From assembly GCA_963210315.1 (NCBI GenBank), contig OY723242.1, positions 744,001 through 808,000 of the forward strand: a DNA stretch of 64,000 nucleotides. Reading direction: 5' to 3'. This stretch comes from Rhynchopus euleeides. Its lineage: Eukaryota; Euglenozoa; Diplonemea; Diplonemida; Diplonemidae. Below the pieces are notes generated by a model, which was given only the letters and a program-made list of their open reading frames with translations, did not search any database and had not been told where the DNA came from. The translations under genes were made by a program, and so were the position numbers. Positions 35,241 to 46,482 of the stretch are shown here, piece by piece; position 1 is the stretch's first letter; the number at the start of each line of letters is the position of its first letter.

Positions 35241-35321
35241 GGGGTGGGGGGTGTGACGGGGGACATGGAAAGTGCAAAAAAAACACACCCCCTCCCCTCC
35301 CCTCCCCTTCTCTGCTCTGCT

Positions 35322-35722
35322 GAGTGCCCGCTCAGTGTTCTTTTTTTTTGCCGCTTTTCGCCGACGCTTCTCCACCGGAATGTTTGCGGAGAGATGGGTG
35401 GTGTGGGGTGGGGTGGGTGGGGAGGTGGGCGGGACGCGGCTTTGGCTGGGTGCAACCCCCACGCCAAACCCACCTCTTCCCCCTCCACCCGACGATACAC
35501 GGGTGGGAGACGAGGGTGCGGTGACGGAGAGGAGGGAGAGTGGCAATTCGAATTATAAAAGCATGGTTCGGAGGTGGTGATGGTGGGGAAGGGCAGATGG
35601 TTCGTCCGAGGTGCTTGTTGCTGGAGGTGGGGTGGGGAAGGGACAAAACTTCCGGCCTTTTTTTTCCTCCAGACACGCAGGCCACATACATTTTTTTTTT
35701 GCAAACAGAACCTGGCAAGGAA
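35322..35722 (+). repeat. 400-bp repeat, copy 2 (inverted partner 25572-25976)
   Basis: Shares GTGCCCGCTCAGTGTTC through CAGAACCTGGCAAGGAAA with the copy at 25.6 kb, with few changes. Beyond these edges the two sites differ. Confidence 0.8.
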
Positions 35723-35927
35723 ATCCGCCCCCAATGCGATTGCAAAAAAAAAGGGGGAAATATATATATGCACACTACTGGTTCAGGCAATCAACCCTAG
35801 AGAAGCTGACATGGCCTTCAGCGATGCAATATAGGCAGCGAGGCGAGCGGATTTCCGCCCATTCATTGAACAATTTTTTGAACATTTCTTTGGCCGTACT
35901 ACCCCGAGCAGTCTTCCCCCCCCCCCC

Positions 35928-37078
35928 TAGGGGGGGTCAAATGCCACCCTTTTACGTGGACAAACACGATTTTTCAAAAAACCGGCGCAGAGGCCCCAAA
36001 GCCCCCGTAAACCCTCCAAACCCCCCCAGATCGGTCCGGAAACCCATCGAACCCCACTTTTCCACCATTCCGGGCACCTCAGGTGCCCGAATTGGGGTAC
36101 CTAAATTTTGTGCCACCGTTTGGTACCGTACAGTGCCACTGTGTGGGAGGTTGGAAAAGAAAATGCCCCAACACACCACATCTGAGGGTTGCAATGCATG
36201 TTGCTTGCCAACCACGTCATCCGGTGGGTGTCAGGCGCTATGTAGGTGGCATTAGCCAGGTCTTCGATGTGTTCTGGCTTGTATATATACCTCCCTGCCA
36301 CCATGCACCGGGAGGCTGCCTGTAGGTACGGAACAGTCCAGATGGTCGTGTGATTCCTGTGCAGCAGTGCTCCACAACCGGGATGTGTTGACAACGACTG
36401 TTGCAACACGAGCTGTACATTCCGGGAACACATGAAGTGCGCTGTCGTGGTACCCATTGTGCCAGAATTGGTAGTTGCTGCGGTCTACTTTGCCTGGCCC
36501 AAGAGCACTGGTACTGAACGGTGCAATATGCGTGGCGAGGTGAATACAACGGAAGCGCGCAAAGTCAATACAGCTCTCGGATGGCGGGTGGTGGTGCCAC
36601 TAGTGTGTGACGTTCACTCGAGGATACAACGCATCACAATGAATCAGCAACCGTGGACCGAGTACAATACGCTCTCTGTGGCTGGTGTGGGGGACAAAGG
36701 CAGTGCCTGTGCCGCAGGCAGGGAGGTATATATACAAGCCAGAACACATCGAAGACCTGGCTAATGCCACCTACATAGCGCCTGACACCCACCGGATGAC
36801 GTGGTTGGCAAGCAACATGCATTGCAACCCTCAGATGTGGTGTGTTGGGGCATTTTCTTTTCCAACCTCCCACACAGTGGCACTGTACGGTACCAAACGG
36901 TGGCACAAAATTTAGGTACCCCAATTCGGGCACCTGAGGTGCCCGGAATGGTGGAAAAGTGGGGTTCGATGGGTTTCCGGACCGATCTGGGGGGGTTTGG
37001 AGGGTTTATGGGGGCTTTGGGGCCTCTGCGCCGGTTTTTTGAAAAATCGTGTTTGTCACCCCCATTTGACCCCCCCTA
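35928..37078. mobile_element. 1.15-kb foldback element with about 365-bp inverted arms
   Basis: The arms 35930-36299 and 36718-37076 are long, close inverted repeats. The ends are TAGGGGGGGTCAAATGCC and CCCATTTGACCCCCCCTA, again giving a TA boundary. Each arm carries the same open-frame tail, IYKPEHIEDLANATYIAPDT to YGTKRWHKI, running outward on opposite strands (minus in the left arm to 36101, plus in the right arm to 36915). The middle 420 bp is unrelated. Possibly a transposase gene end caught in a foldback; no family recognised. Confidence 0.8.
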
Positions 37079-38392
37079 CCCCCCCCCCCCCTCCCAAGAG
37101 AGAGCCTGCTAAGAGTCCATATTTTTTTGCTAATAAAGTTGGAACGAAATCATCCCGGGGGGAAGGGGGTGGGGGGGGCACAGAATCACCAGGCAGCGCG
37201 ATACCTCTGGAGTTCCCAACATAGCCAGACAGGCTCGTAGGGGAAGACTTCCGCCACGGGAGTGGAAGGGGTGAGAGGGTGGGGTTTAATTGTTGAGGGT
37301 GAAAGGAAAAGCGAGTCTCCCAGCACCTTCTTGCAATGTTAGTCCAGGGGAAGGGGGGGGGGGGGGGGGGTGGGGGAGGGGGGAATGGAAATAGACATGA
37401 CGAGGCGAGAAGGGGAGGCGGGAGATGAAGAAGCAGGGCATTCGCTTTCTGCTTCTTGGGGGCTGGTGTGGGGTGGGGGAGTTTAAATTGTTGCGTCCTG
37501 TTGATATTTTTTTTCCCCCGCTGCTCTTGATTATTTTGTCTCTTCCGGCAAGCCTACCAAGCCAAAGAAAAATATGAGTTCCGGGGCAGAGGATAACTGT
37601 GTGTCAGTAGAGCAGGTTTCAACCCCAAATAAAAGTATCACCGGCAGGCTTTGGGGATTGGGTCTGGGGCACAGAGTTGTCCTGGCCCAACTCGGGCGAG
37701 TTGCCAAGTAGGGTGGTGGGTGTGGGGGTGGGAGGGTGGGGAAAATCCAAGAAAAATAAATCGGTGCATTTTCATTGAATTTCATGATTCGGTGGTGCTG
37801 GCCACCACAAGCACACCCTGCAGGCCATTTTATGGTCCAACATCAAGCACGCCGGGGCTGACCCCCTGGGGCGAGATGCAACGGTACACATACACACTAC
37901 ATACACAACACCTGGGATGACTACCCCTCCCATCCACGCGCCAGCAAGTTTTCGAGCTTTCCCGGCGCTCAAGTTGGGGCATCTTCTGGAATAGTTTTAT
38001 TTTATTTCGAGAGCAACACTTCCTGCCAGGAGTAAGCCACTCCCGCCACCGCCGTTTTCCTGTGTAGCAGCAGTTGGCATGACTGTTTTTTCTATTGTTC
38101 TGCCTGGTGAGACTGAGATGTTTTTTTTTTGAAAAACGTGTTGAAACCAGAGAGCTTATTTTGCGCAGCCCATCCAGACGAGAGTCCTGACCACGACAGG
38201 TGTGTGCGGTGGCCTACATCTCCATCCCACACCCACCCACCCACCCACCCCCAAAGAATAATGTCTCAGCACACACAATGCACGGTTCGGCGTGTCAAAA
38301 AAATAACCCTGCCCTTTGGGAAGTTCCCCACACATACGCACACCCAATGTGAGTATTTTTCAAAGCCACACATTCGCGCGTGAATCTTTTTG
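37079..38392. other. Low-complexity intergenic DNA
   Basis: Contains a very long G-run at about 37353-37370, G/A-rich tracts and short CACC repeats (38230-38250). No gene is supported. Confidence 0.55.
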
Positions 38393-38465
38393 GAAAGCGC
38401 AAGTGGCACCGGGTAGGGGGCAGGCCGGTAGCCCAGCCTTCTTGAAGCCCATAGGTAATCACACC
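38393..38465 (+). repeat. Conserved 75-bp word block, copy 1 (partner 60409-60486)
   Basis: GGAAAGCGCAAGTGGCACC, TAGGGGGCAGGCCGGTA and CCCAGCC are shared with 60.4 kb, followed in both by CACACC.GCTCT. Could be part of a small RNA or an old repeat. Confidence 0.6.
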
Positions 38466-38535
38466 GCTCTCCTAAGACACACACACGCAAAACACACGTT
38501 CATCTTCTTTTATTGTTCAGTGTAGGTGGCATCGA

Positions 38536-38735
38536 NNNNNNNNNNNNNNNNNNNNNNNNNNNNNNNNNNNNNNNNNNNNNNNNNNNNNNNNNNNNNNNNN
38601 NNNNNNNNNNNNNNNNNNNNNNNNNNNNNNNNNNNNNNNNNNNNNNNNNNNNNNNNNNNNNNNNNNNNNNNNNNNNNNNNNNNNNNNNNNNNNNNNNNNN
38701 NNNNNNNNNNNNNNNNNNNNNNNNNNNNNNNNNNN
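38536..38735. other. Assembly gap of 200 N
   Basis: Exactly 200 N, typical of a fixed-size scaffold placeholder, so the true distance is unknown. It cuts the left part of the inverted-repeat element that continues at 38736. Confidence 0.99.
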
Positions 38736-39376
38736 GGGCAGACTACCCCAGTCCGTACCGGAAGTACGAAGCGTTGCGGGCCCGCCACCACCGCCTCCAG
38801 GAGAGGACCCGAGGATTAAGAGTAGGGTTGTACAACGCCAGGGGAGAGTATTCCCCTGGCGTTGAGACATCCCTGACGATCTTGCGGTCGCACTGTGGGG
38901 GTTGAGTCGGCAGGCAGATGCCTATCCAATGACTTTGTTGAGTCCTCACATGGTACACTCTCATACGTGCTGTTGAGACTGCGTGGTGTACTACACCCAG
39001 AAGGTGGCTGAACTCATTCAGCTGGCGCAACAACACAACATTCCCACCAATCAGGTACAAGAAAGACCTTGCCGAGGCACTGGGGAGGCAACATCGTGCC
39101 ACCTGAGCCGGAACCACCGCAGAAAAGGCAAAGAACGAAATATTGCGGTCGGGAGTGGTTCAGGTACAAAGGCAAGGTACGAAACTGAGGTACATTTTTT
39201 AGGACCCCAAAAAATCATCACAAAAGTGCGCATCAGGTGTCACAAGTGGGCTCCAGACGGTTTCCGGGGGGGTATGGGTCGGATTTTCGGGTCAGATCAG
39301 GTATTAGGGCGGTTCTGATGGTATGTTGAAATTTTTGGTATTTGTACGTTTTTAGGGGGGCTTATGACCCCCCCTA
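38736..39376. mobile_element. TA/G-run element, copy truncated by the gap
   Basis: The visible part matches the neighbouring element 39391-40914 in inverted orientation (from GGGCAGACTACCCCAGTCCG to CTTATGACCCCCCCTA), but it lacks about 180 bp present in the neighbour around 39785-39960. The right end is TA at 39375-39376, followed by a C-run and then the neighbour's TA. Confidence 0.75.
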
Positions 39377-39390
39377 CCCCCCCCCCCCCC

Positions 39391-40914
39391 TAGGGGGGGT
39401 CATAAGCCCCCTAAAAACGTACAAATACAAAAATTTCAACATACCATCAGAACCGCCCTAATACCTGATCTGACCCGAAAATCCGACCCATACCCCCCGG
39501 AAACCGTCTGGAGCCCACTTGTGACACCTGATGCGCACTTTTGTGATGATTTTTTGGGGTCCTAAAAAACGTACCTCAGTTTCGTACCTTGCCTTTGTAC
39601 CTGAACCACTCCCGACCGCAGTATTTCGTTCTTTGCCTTTTCTGCGGTGGTTCCGGCTCAGGTGGCACGATGTTGCCTCCCCAGTGCCTCGGCAAGGTCT
39701 TTCTTGTACCTGATTAGTGGGAATGTTGTGTTGTTGCGCCAGCTGAATGAGTTCAGCCACCTTCTGGGTGTAGTACTTCGATCGCAGATGGGTCATTGTG
39801 AGTACTTCGTACGCCTGCGAGGCTGCATCGGCATTAGGCAGCGTTGCAGATGTGTCTTTGCTTCGTCGATCTCAGCCTGTGAAGGCACGATTGGGATATT
39901 GGACGACCTGAGAGTCGAAATGATTATGTTTGTGCTGTGCAATTTGCGCCCCCGCAGGATATGCACACCACGCAGTCTCAACAGCACGCATGAGAGTGTA
40001 CCATGTGAGGACTCAACAAAGTCATTGGATAGGCATCTGCCTGCCGACTCAACCCCCACAGTGCGACCGCAAGATCGTCAGGGATGTCTCAACGCCAGGG
40101 GAATACTCTCCCCTGGCGTTGTACAACCCTACTCTTAATCCTCGGGTCCTCTCCTGGAGGCGGTGGTGGCGGGCCCGCAACGCTTCGTACTTCCGGTACG
40201 GACTGGGGTAGTCTGCCCGGCTGACCCGCTCATCGCTTCCTAGATCATCTGCTGCTCTGGAGCTGCCATCACTCACTGCCCACATCAGTTGGTGTAGGGG
40301 TAGGAGCAGGAGGAGTGGGAGGAGTAGGAGTGCAGGTGACATCTTTCTTGGCCAGCAAGGAACGCCGCTTTTCGCACGTGCGTGCAGTTGATGCACCACT
40401 GCATATATCTGTCGTCACCACGTCCCACTCGCTCTCCTATGTACCCAGCCCGACGGAGCGCCCGAAATAATGTCGCCTCACGGATGTCGTGTGCCGTTTT
40501 CTTCTGACGCAGGTCTGCCACAACGCTCTCTGCCGGGACCCCGCACATCTCCCGTTTGGCGAGCGTCTTTCGAGCAAGGTACCCCTCTGCAGCAGCATCT
40601 GACACCTCTGCGAGGCCCTAGGCACACGGCATGTGTTGCTCGGCGTGCTGGGTGAGCGTAGTGATACCCTTTCCTTGCAAAGAACGAAATACTGCGGTCG
40701 GGAGTGGTTCAGGTACAAAGGCAAGGTACGAAACTGAGGTACATTTTTTAGGACCCCAAAAAATCATCACAAAAGTGCGCATCAGGTGTCACAAGTGGGC
40801 TCCAGACGGTTTCCGGGGGGGTATGGGTCGGATTTTCGGGTCAGATCAGGTATTAGGGCGGTTCTGATGGTATGTTGAAAAATGTGGTTTTGTACGGGCT
40901 TATGACCCCCCCTA
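39391..40914. mobile_element. 1.52-kb TA-bounded element with 245-bp terminal inverted repeats
   Basis: The ends are TAGGGGGGGTCATAAGCCC and GGGCTTATGACCCCCCCTA. The terminal repeats 39393-39637 and 40675-40912 match closely. The interior carries broken minus-strand frames: 40285-40605, with a helix-turn-helix-like LRQKKTAHDIREATLFRALR segment and a Cys-containing segment, and about 40049-40399, with a hydrophobic run. A TA target and HTH-like segment would fit a Tc1/mariner-like transposon, but no DDE triad could be identified. Confidence 0.75.
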
Positions 40915-41166
40915 GGGGGGGGGGGGGCAGTGATGATGCCATGAAAAAGTTGATCATTCGTTCGAATTCCCTCTTACGAACACCTCCCACCTCCCCCACC
41001 CCCCCGAACCCACCCTACCGACTGCCCCTCCCCCCCCCCCCCAGCCCTCCAGACCTGCAGCACTTCTCCAACCCCCCCCCCCCTCTACCATCCTCCGACG
41101 GTGTGCTGGTAATAATGTCAGCAACACCACAAACCGCAATTGCACCATTCCCTTTGCGCGGCTGTA

Positions 41167-41215
41167 TTCTTAGAAGGAAGCACAAGGATGACCTCCTTCA
41201 CTCGTTGTGCAGAAA
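41167..41215 (+). repeat. GAAGG-GCACAAGGATG stem-loop, copy 1
   Basis: AGAAGGAAGCACAAGGATGA, then CTCCTTCACTCGTTGTGCAG. The flanks GAAGG and CCTTC pair. One of six related copies in the window. Confidence 0.6.
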
Positions 41216-41360
41216 GAGGAGAGGGGGAGAGGGGGGGAGGGGGTGTGGTGATCCCCACGCCAAGACCAGACACAAGGCGATGTTACAACCGGGGGTTTTT
41301 TCAGCAACGCTCGCCTAGGAAGGTGTGTTGGTCACAGAGACAGGGGGGGGAGTGAAGTAG

Positions 41361-41416
41361 GAAGTAGAAGCCGAAGGGAGCACAGGGTTGATCTCCCTTC
41401 GCTCGTTATGCAGGAT
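41361..41416 (+). repeat. GAAGGG-GCACAGG stem-loop, copy 2
   Basis: CGAAGGGAGCACAGGGTTGA followed by TCTCCCTTCGCTCGTTATGCAGG. Confidence 0.65.
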
Positions 41417-42017
41417 GTGTCAAGAACGGAATGCGGGGCAAGCCTGGCTCTTCGCACCCAATGAACCCTTTGCTGCGATGTAGCCCCGCCTGCATGCAGC
41501 TTGGCGGGATGCGCAGGCACCGGGCAGCCTCTGCGGATTCAAAAAAAAACAACAGCATGATGATGATCGGTGAAGCCAGTTGTATGCGCATATTTGCTTC
41601 ATTCGTCGTGAGACTTTTTCTTTTGTGCCCCTACCACCCAGCAGAGATACATCATTGAGGGAGAGGGGGTGGTGGGCGGGGGGGGAGAAAAGAGAGTAAG
41701 GGAGTAAGGGAGAAAGAGGTCGATATGTGGTTCTGTTCTTACCTTATTACGAATTAACACTCTGTGGCACGTCCCCTCCCTTGCACTCCGGCAAAAAAAA
41801 GAAGCCGGTTTTACGGAATGGTATTTTTTGCTGTGCGACCCAGGGTTTAATCTAGGATTCCGGATTTTGGGACTCGGGGGGGGTCTCGCACTTTTGTGGG
41901 CCCAAAATTTTTTTCACCCCAGGTGCAAATTTCTCGGGCGCGCTTCGCGCGCCCGAGACTACGCGGAGATGGCCACTCGCATACGCTCAAGGACTTGCGG
42001 GACAGGCACACGCTACA

Positions 42018-42070
42018 GGGGGGGTCTGGGGGGCGGAGCCCCCCAGCCGCCGGAGGCCACGGTAGTGAGC
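42018..42070 (-). repeat. GC-hairpin repeat, single copy
   Basis: Minus-strand copy of the CCGTGGCCTCCGGCGG core with its G6/C6 hairpin. Confidence 0.85.
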
Positions 42071-42876
42071 ATCTGTTCCTTGCACGTGTCAACGACTTGC
42101 TGCACGAACTTGACAGACAGCTCTTAGACCCAAGGCGGCTCTGCACCTGGGCTGAACATGCTCCCCAGCCAGGAGACCCCATTCCTACTGGTCCCCAGGG
42201 AAATCCCCCCCCGCCCCCGCTAAAAGTGACCCCCCGGGAGACCCCCCCCCGGGGGGGGTCCCCCAGGGGGGGGCCAAACTGCGGGGGGGGTCTTTGACCC
42301 CCCCCGACCCCCCTTAGATTAGGCCCTGGTGCGACCGAGGGGGGGGGGGTAAAAGCGACCGAGTGGGCGGGGAGGTAGGGCGGGGGGAGGGGGGGGGGTG
42401 CGAATCTGCAGAAGGAAGGTGAATGTACTGACAAAGGCAGAGAAGCAAATGATGCAGAGAAAACACGCCCACATTGCTGACACACACGCACAGCTCCGTT
42501 TTTTTTAAACAGGCCAGAACACACTTCTCACCTGAGGTGATTCTGTGCGTTCCACCAGAAATACCAGGAGAAACCTGACAAACCCCCTCCCCCTGAATGG
42601 ATGCGTTACAGAATAGTATAAGGGAGGGGGGGGGGGTGGGGGGGTCCAGAACAATGAAAAGAGATCCACCATTCGCGATACCTAGGACCCCCCCCCCCCC
42701 GCCTCCTCGCCCCCCGTGGTTATGCCCACCAGGCATATATTTTAAAAAAGCCTTTGCCGCACAGTTTGATTCTGTTCTTCTTTTTTTGTTTTGTGTGTGA
42801 GGAACGGCGAAAACACCGCCCCCCCACCCCCCCCCCCCCTGACGTAGAGAGATCGCAGAACCGATTCTGTTTTCCT

Positions 42877-42986
42877 GGGGGCCTTCGCTACCAAGTGTGA
42901 CTGAGTGAGAAAAAGTGAGCCACAGCCCACTTCCCCTCACTGACTGACGAGCTGTGACGAGCAGTGACTGGTAGCGAAGGCCCCCC
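42877..42986. mobile_element. 110-bp MITE with GGGGGCCTTCGCTACCA termini
   Basis: The 17-bp ends GGGGGCCTTCGCTACCA and TGGTAGCGAAGGCCCCC are perfect inverted repeats. Flanks TCCTG and CCCTG suggest a 4-5-bp duplication blurred by the G/C runs. Too short to code. Related, decayed copies lie near 290-345 and 4998-5060; GGGCCTTCGCTCAG versions at 46690 and 61050 may be cousins. Confidence 0.85.
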
Positions 42987-42990
42987 CTGT

Positions 42991-43802
42991 ATATACCGTA
43001 AACGGAAATATTGTGGACCGTAATAAAGGTGAACCGTACTATAGGTGGACCGTAAAAAAGATGGAACAAATGGGATTTTTCCGGAACTTGGAACATTTTT
43101 ACGGTCCACCTATTTTACGGTTGGGATCGTGGACTTGGCGGTTTTTTTTACGAGTTCCTTCGCGACGAAGTCGCGAAGGAACCAAGGAAATCGTACGGCT
43201 GAAGCTGCAGGATTAACACCACAGGGCCTCAGCACAGAGTGTGCACTCACCATCGTCCGGGAACTGTTCTCCCACAGTTACTGCAGGGTGTACTACACTA
43301 AAGGAGTACGATTTCCCTAAATTTTTCGGGCACTGATTCACGAATTTACATCTGGAGGGAGCCCGGTGGTCTCAGCTTCTGTCTGCGCGCCCTGCCGTAC
43401 TGTGGCTGCTTTTGTGGGCTCGTGCAGCAGGTTCTACTTTTACTTCTACCGGAATGCTCCTTGCATGGTACTACACTTCTCGAGGTGTGGTGGTGGGTGA
43501 GTCTCGAGGTGAGATCGTGCCTTTTCCACACGCAGGGAGGACTTGCTTCTCTTGCTGGTGTTGGTTGCGGTGGTGGAGGGAGGGTCCAAAGCTGGGAGGT
43601 CGGGAGGCCTACGTGTGGGTGTCTGCGGCGTGGAGGCCGCAGTCCGCGCCCCGCAACCCACCAGCCCGCGGGCGAAAAACGCATTGTCTTTTCCATATTC
43701 AGTCCCAATAAATGGTGGACCGTAAAAAAGATGGAACGTTTGGCCTTTTTTTGGGAACTTGGAACATTTTTACGGTCCACCCTTTTTCCGTTTACGGTAT
43801 AT
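42991..43802. mobile_element. 810-bp inverted-repeat element with nested GGTGGACCGTAAAAA hairpins
   Basis: The outer ends ATATACCGTAAACGGAAA and its complement define the element. Inside lie two small palindromes, 43041-43113 (18-bp arms ATAGGTGGACCGTAAAAA) and about 43714-43782 (15-bp arms), plus further GTGGACCGTA words near the left end. The 590-bp interior shows frames without a recognisable product. Confidence 0.75.
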
Positions 43803-44955
43803 TTATTTTTTGGGATTGCTTCTTTTTTTTTAACTTTTTCTTCCGCGTTGACGCTGGTGTCGCGAGTCAGCATTCCAGATGAACAACTAGCACGGAATCG
43901 GTTCATCATCCTCTCTATTCCTTGAATAGCCCCGCCCCCCGCTCCCACACACGCAAGGCAGGGCGGGGCGGGGGGGTAAAGATAGTCTACATGCACGCAC
44001 TCTCACATCCCGTGGGCAAGACACGCACACTGTTCACTGCTTCCCGAGTATAAGACTACTAGCTACTGCGAGAATGCAGAAACAGTCGCCGTGAGTTGAA
44101 TAGTCACGGGGAGGAAACACCGCAGAGTATGAAGCCATGGCGACAAGCCACCAGAAACCTCTCAAACTCATCTTCCTAGGCAGTGTGCCGGGGTGCGGCA
44201 ACTTTCTGTGTCAAAAAAAAGGCCATTCCCCCCCCCCTCCAATGTTGTCAGTTGTTGAGCGAAAGGGATCTTCCTCGCCCCCCACCCCATACACCCCCAT
44301 CCCCTCCCTCACAAAAAACTGGACCGCGCACATGCACACGCAAAAAAAAATAGTAGGCTTTGGTCCGCACAACGAGGGATGGGGGTGGGTGTAAGGGGGT
44401 GGAGAGGGTGGCGATGGTGGCAGTTACGAAGAGGAGAGAGAGCGAAATATATAGGCGTGAAAGCGCCGGCTCTCCTTGTCCTCCCCTCCTCCCCTCTCTC
44501 GTATGCATAGAGTGTGGGCATACCCTGCGGGGAAAACGCACACACGCACATCCTCACGAAGTGACGGGCGTGAGGGGGAGGTGCTTCTGACGAGAAAAAG
44601 GTCGCGCAAGACAGACACCGCCTTAAAACTGGTTTCAAACACACACACACACACACCCATGATGCGGGGTGTGGGGGGTGGACCATAAAATACCAAAAGA
44701 AGTAGTGGAAAATACCAAATCAATATAACGAGGCGGTGGTAGGGTGGGCCGTCTTTGCCTAGCAAATTGTTTATGTGTGTGAGTGTGTGGTTGCAGTGTG
44801 CTGTACGATAAAGGCCTCCTCCCCCCCCCCCCCCCCGCCCCCTGCCCCTCCGCTTATTCGTTTTCTGCTGGATCCCCTCCCTCCAGCCTTCCACTCCCGG
44901 GGAGATGCTCCACACACGCCACAGCCATACCACCCCCCCCCCCACTTTGCGGCAC
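43803..44955. other. Intergenic between inverted-repeat element and carrier gene
   Basis: Contains a (CA)n tract at about 44638-44656, C-runs (44817-44837) and A-runs. This is the 3' flank of the carrier gene. No further gene is supported. Confidence 0.55.
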
Positions 44956-45891
44956 TCAGATCTTCGACTGCCCCGTCGCCATGATGCAGAACTTCTCGTA
45001 CGCCGTCAGCCAGATGACCTGCCAGGGCCCGATGCGGGACAGCGTCGGGATGTAACCCTTGAACAGGGCACCGGGGCCTTCCCGGCGGATCGTCTCCGTC
45101 AGGATCTGGCGGGGAGTCGTGGTCGCAAAGTGTTCGTGGTTCATCACGCGCGTCTTGATCACGTCAAACGGGCACCCAAAGATGCTCGTCGTGATGCCGC
45201 TGATGGAGGAGCAGATGATGTGCGTCGACGTGAGCTCGCTGTCCAACCCGGCCCTCTTCGTCATGAAAGCCTTCGACGCGTCGTAACTCGCCAGCCCCGA
45301 GGAGTGGATCACCGCGCTGCGGATGCAGCTCGGAGTCGCACCACGCCACATCCCGAGGAATCCAGCCTCACCGTAGCACTCACGGAGGCAGTGGAAGGCA
45401 CCGCGGTACTTCGGGCCGCCACCGAGGAGGATCGTCTTGTTGTCCGCCTGCATCCGCACCTTCACGATGTCCGTCGGGATGGCGATGAACTGCCCAAGGG
45501 AGCCGCTGATAGCCCCAGCAAGGCCCTTCTTCAGGATGGAGTCATCCTTGTCAGCACCCAGGGCGTCGCGGATCGGGACGTAAGACCCCAGGTTGACACC
45601 GCACTGCACGAATTGGCGGACCAGAGCGGGGCCGATGCCGCTGTAGAAGGAGCCTATGCCCTGGAGGCGGGCCATTTCGGTCGCAGTGGTGAGCATGTCC
45701 ACCTTCTTGCCGGTCATCTGGACCCGGACACGCGTCGTGTCGATCGGAAACGTCATCCCCTCAGCGATGCATGCCGCAGAGCTGCTGCAGAGGAACCTTG
45801 CAACCACATTGGAGAGCGACATGTTGGACTGCTGCCTCTGCGACTGCAGCGACTCGTGCGGCTGCGGCGGGACGAGCTTTACGGCGGACAT
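44956..45891 (-). CDS. Mitochondrial carrier (solute carrier 25) family protein
   Basis: A 311-residue single-exon frame from ATG at 45891 to TGA. An in-frame ATG at 45969 would add 26 unconvincing residues, and 311 fits the family's usual 300 or so. Three repeats of about 100 residues each carry the PX[DE]XX[KR] signature: FPIDTTRVRVQ near residue 49, IPTDIVKVRMQ in the middle repeat and CPFDVIKTRVM in the third. Glycine-rich helix partners (GIGSFYSGIGPAL, GFLGMWRGATPS, GALFKGYIPTLSRIGP) follow each. Such proteins exchange metabolites across the mitochondrial inner membrane. The sequence looks closest to the uncoupling-protein/dicarboxylate-oxoglutarate branch, but the substrate is not determined. 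Codons are strongly G/C-ending, matching the 6-8 kb coding block. Confidence 0.93.
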   Translation of the reverse strand: MSAVKLVPPQPHESLQSQRQQSNMSLSNVVARFLCSSSAACIAEGMTFPIDTTRVRVQMTGKKVDMLTTATEMARLQGIGSFYSGIGPALVRQFVQCGVNLGSYVPIRDALGADKDDSILKKGLAGAISGSLGQFIAIPTDIVKVRMQADNKTILLGGGPKYRGAFHCLRECYGEAGFLGMWRGATPSCIRSAVIHSSGLASYDASKAFMTKRAGLDSELTSTHIICSSISGITTSIFGCPFDVIKTRVMNHEHFATTTPRQILTETIRREGPGALFKGYIPTLSRIGPWQVIWLTAYEKFCIMATGQSKI

Positions 45892-46330
45892 TGTGATAAG
45901 GCTTGGGAGGGGGAGATATACAGAGATGGGTGTGGGCTGAGCCTCTGCACAGAAAGGATGCACAGACAAGGCGGCCCAATCAATGGGGGAGCGGGGGGGT
46001 GGCTGGGGGACCAGGGAAAGCGCGTGTCTTGGTCAGAGAGTGTCAGAACTCTTCGGAGTAAATAGAGAGAGGCGGTGCGATGGAGTGAAGGGCGGGGATG
46101 GGGTGGGAAAGAGTGCGCGTCTCTCTGTGTGGTGGTGGGTGGCGGTGGCAGTGGTGTTTCGAATTGGCACTCCCGCTCCAATCGCTAGTCATGCAGGGGG
46201 GGGGGAGTGTATGGGAGAGAGATCTGGTGCTGTCGATCTGGCCCAGGTGTGTGTGGGGGGGGGGGGGGTAGGGGCTTGATTGCCAAGAGTGAATGCAGAG
46301 GGGGGGACGGGGAGGGGGGAGTGGTGGCTG
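45892..46330. other. Upstream flank of the carrier gene
   Basis: Reads as G-rich low-complexity DNA with runs of G near 46197 and 46256. It should contain the carrier promoter, but no motif can be named. Confidence 0.4.
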
Positions 46331-46452
46331 AGTGGGGCACGCCTGGTCAGAAGCACAACAAAGGGCACAGGCAGCCCTCACCGAACATAACGCTTGACAG
46401 GCATCAACAGGCACAGAGAAACGGTGCTTGTGACTTGGAACACAGGCAGACA

Positions 46453-46482
46453 CAGCCAGCGCTGTATACACAGCGCTGGCTG
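46453..46482. repeat. Perfect 13-bp-arm palindrome in unit 1
   Basis: CAGCCAGCGCTGT, loop ATAC, ACAGCGCTGGCTG. Conserved at 50436-50465 and, with one arm mismatch next to the loop, at 54550-54579. Could mark a structured RNA or UTR downstream of the family B genes. Confidence 0.8.

Larger units (their letters stand above)
40915..42876. other. Low-complexity intergenic DNA with small stem-loop repeats
   Basis: Long C- and G-runs (40914-40927, 41031-41042, 42240-42360) dominate. A GC-hairpin repeat (42018-42070) and two GAAGGGAGCACA stem-loops are listed separately. No gene is supported. Confidence 0.55.

Noticed and set aside
38736..40914. One large genuine palindrome across 38.7-40.2 kb
   Set aside because: It is better explained as two copies of one element in opposite orientation, each with its own TA end, next to an assembly gap.
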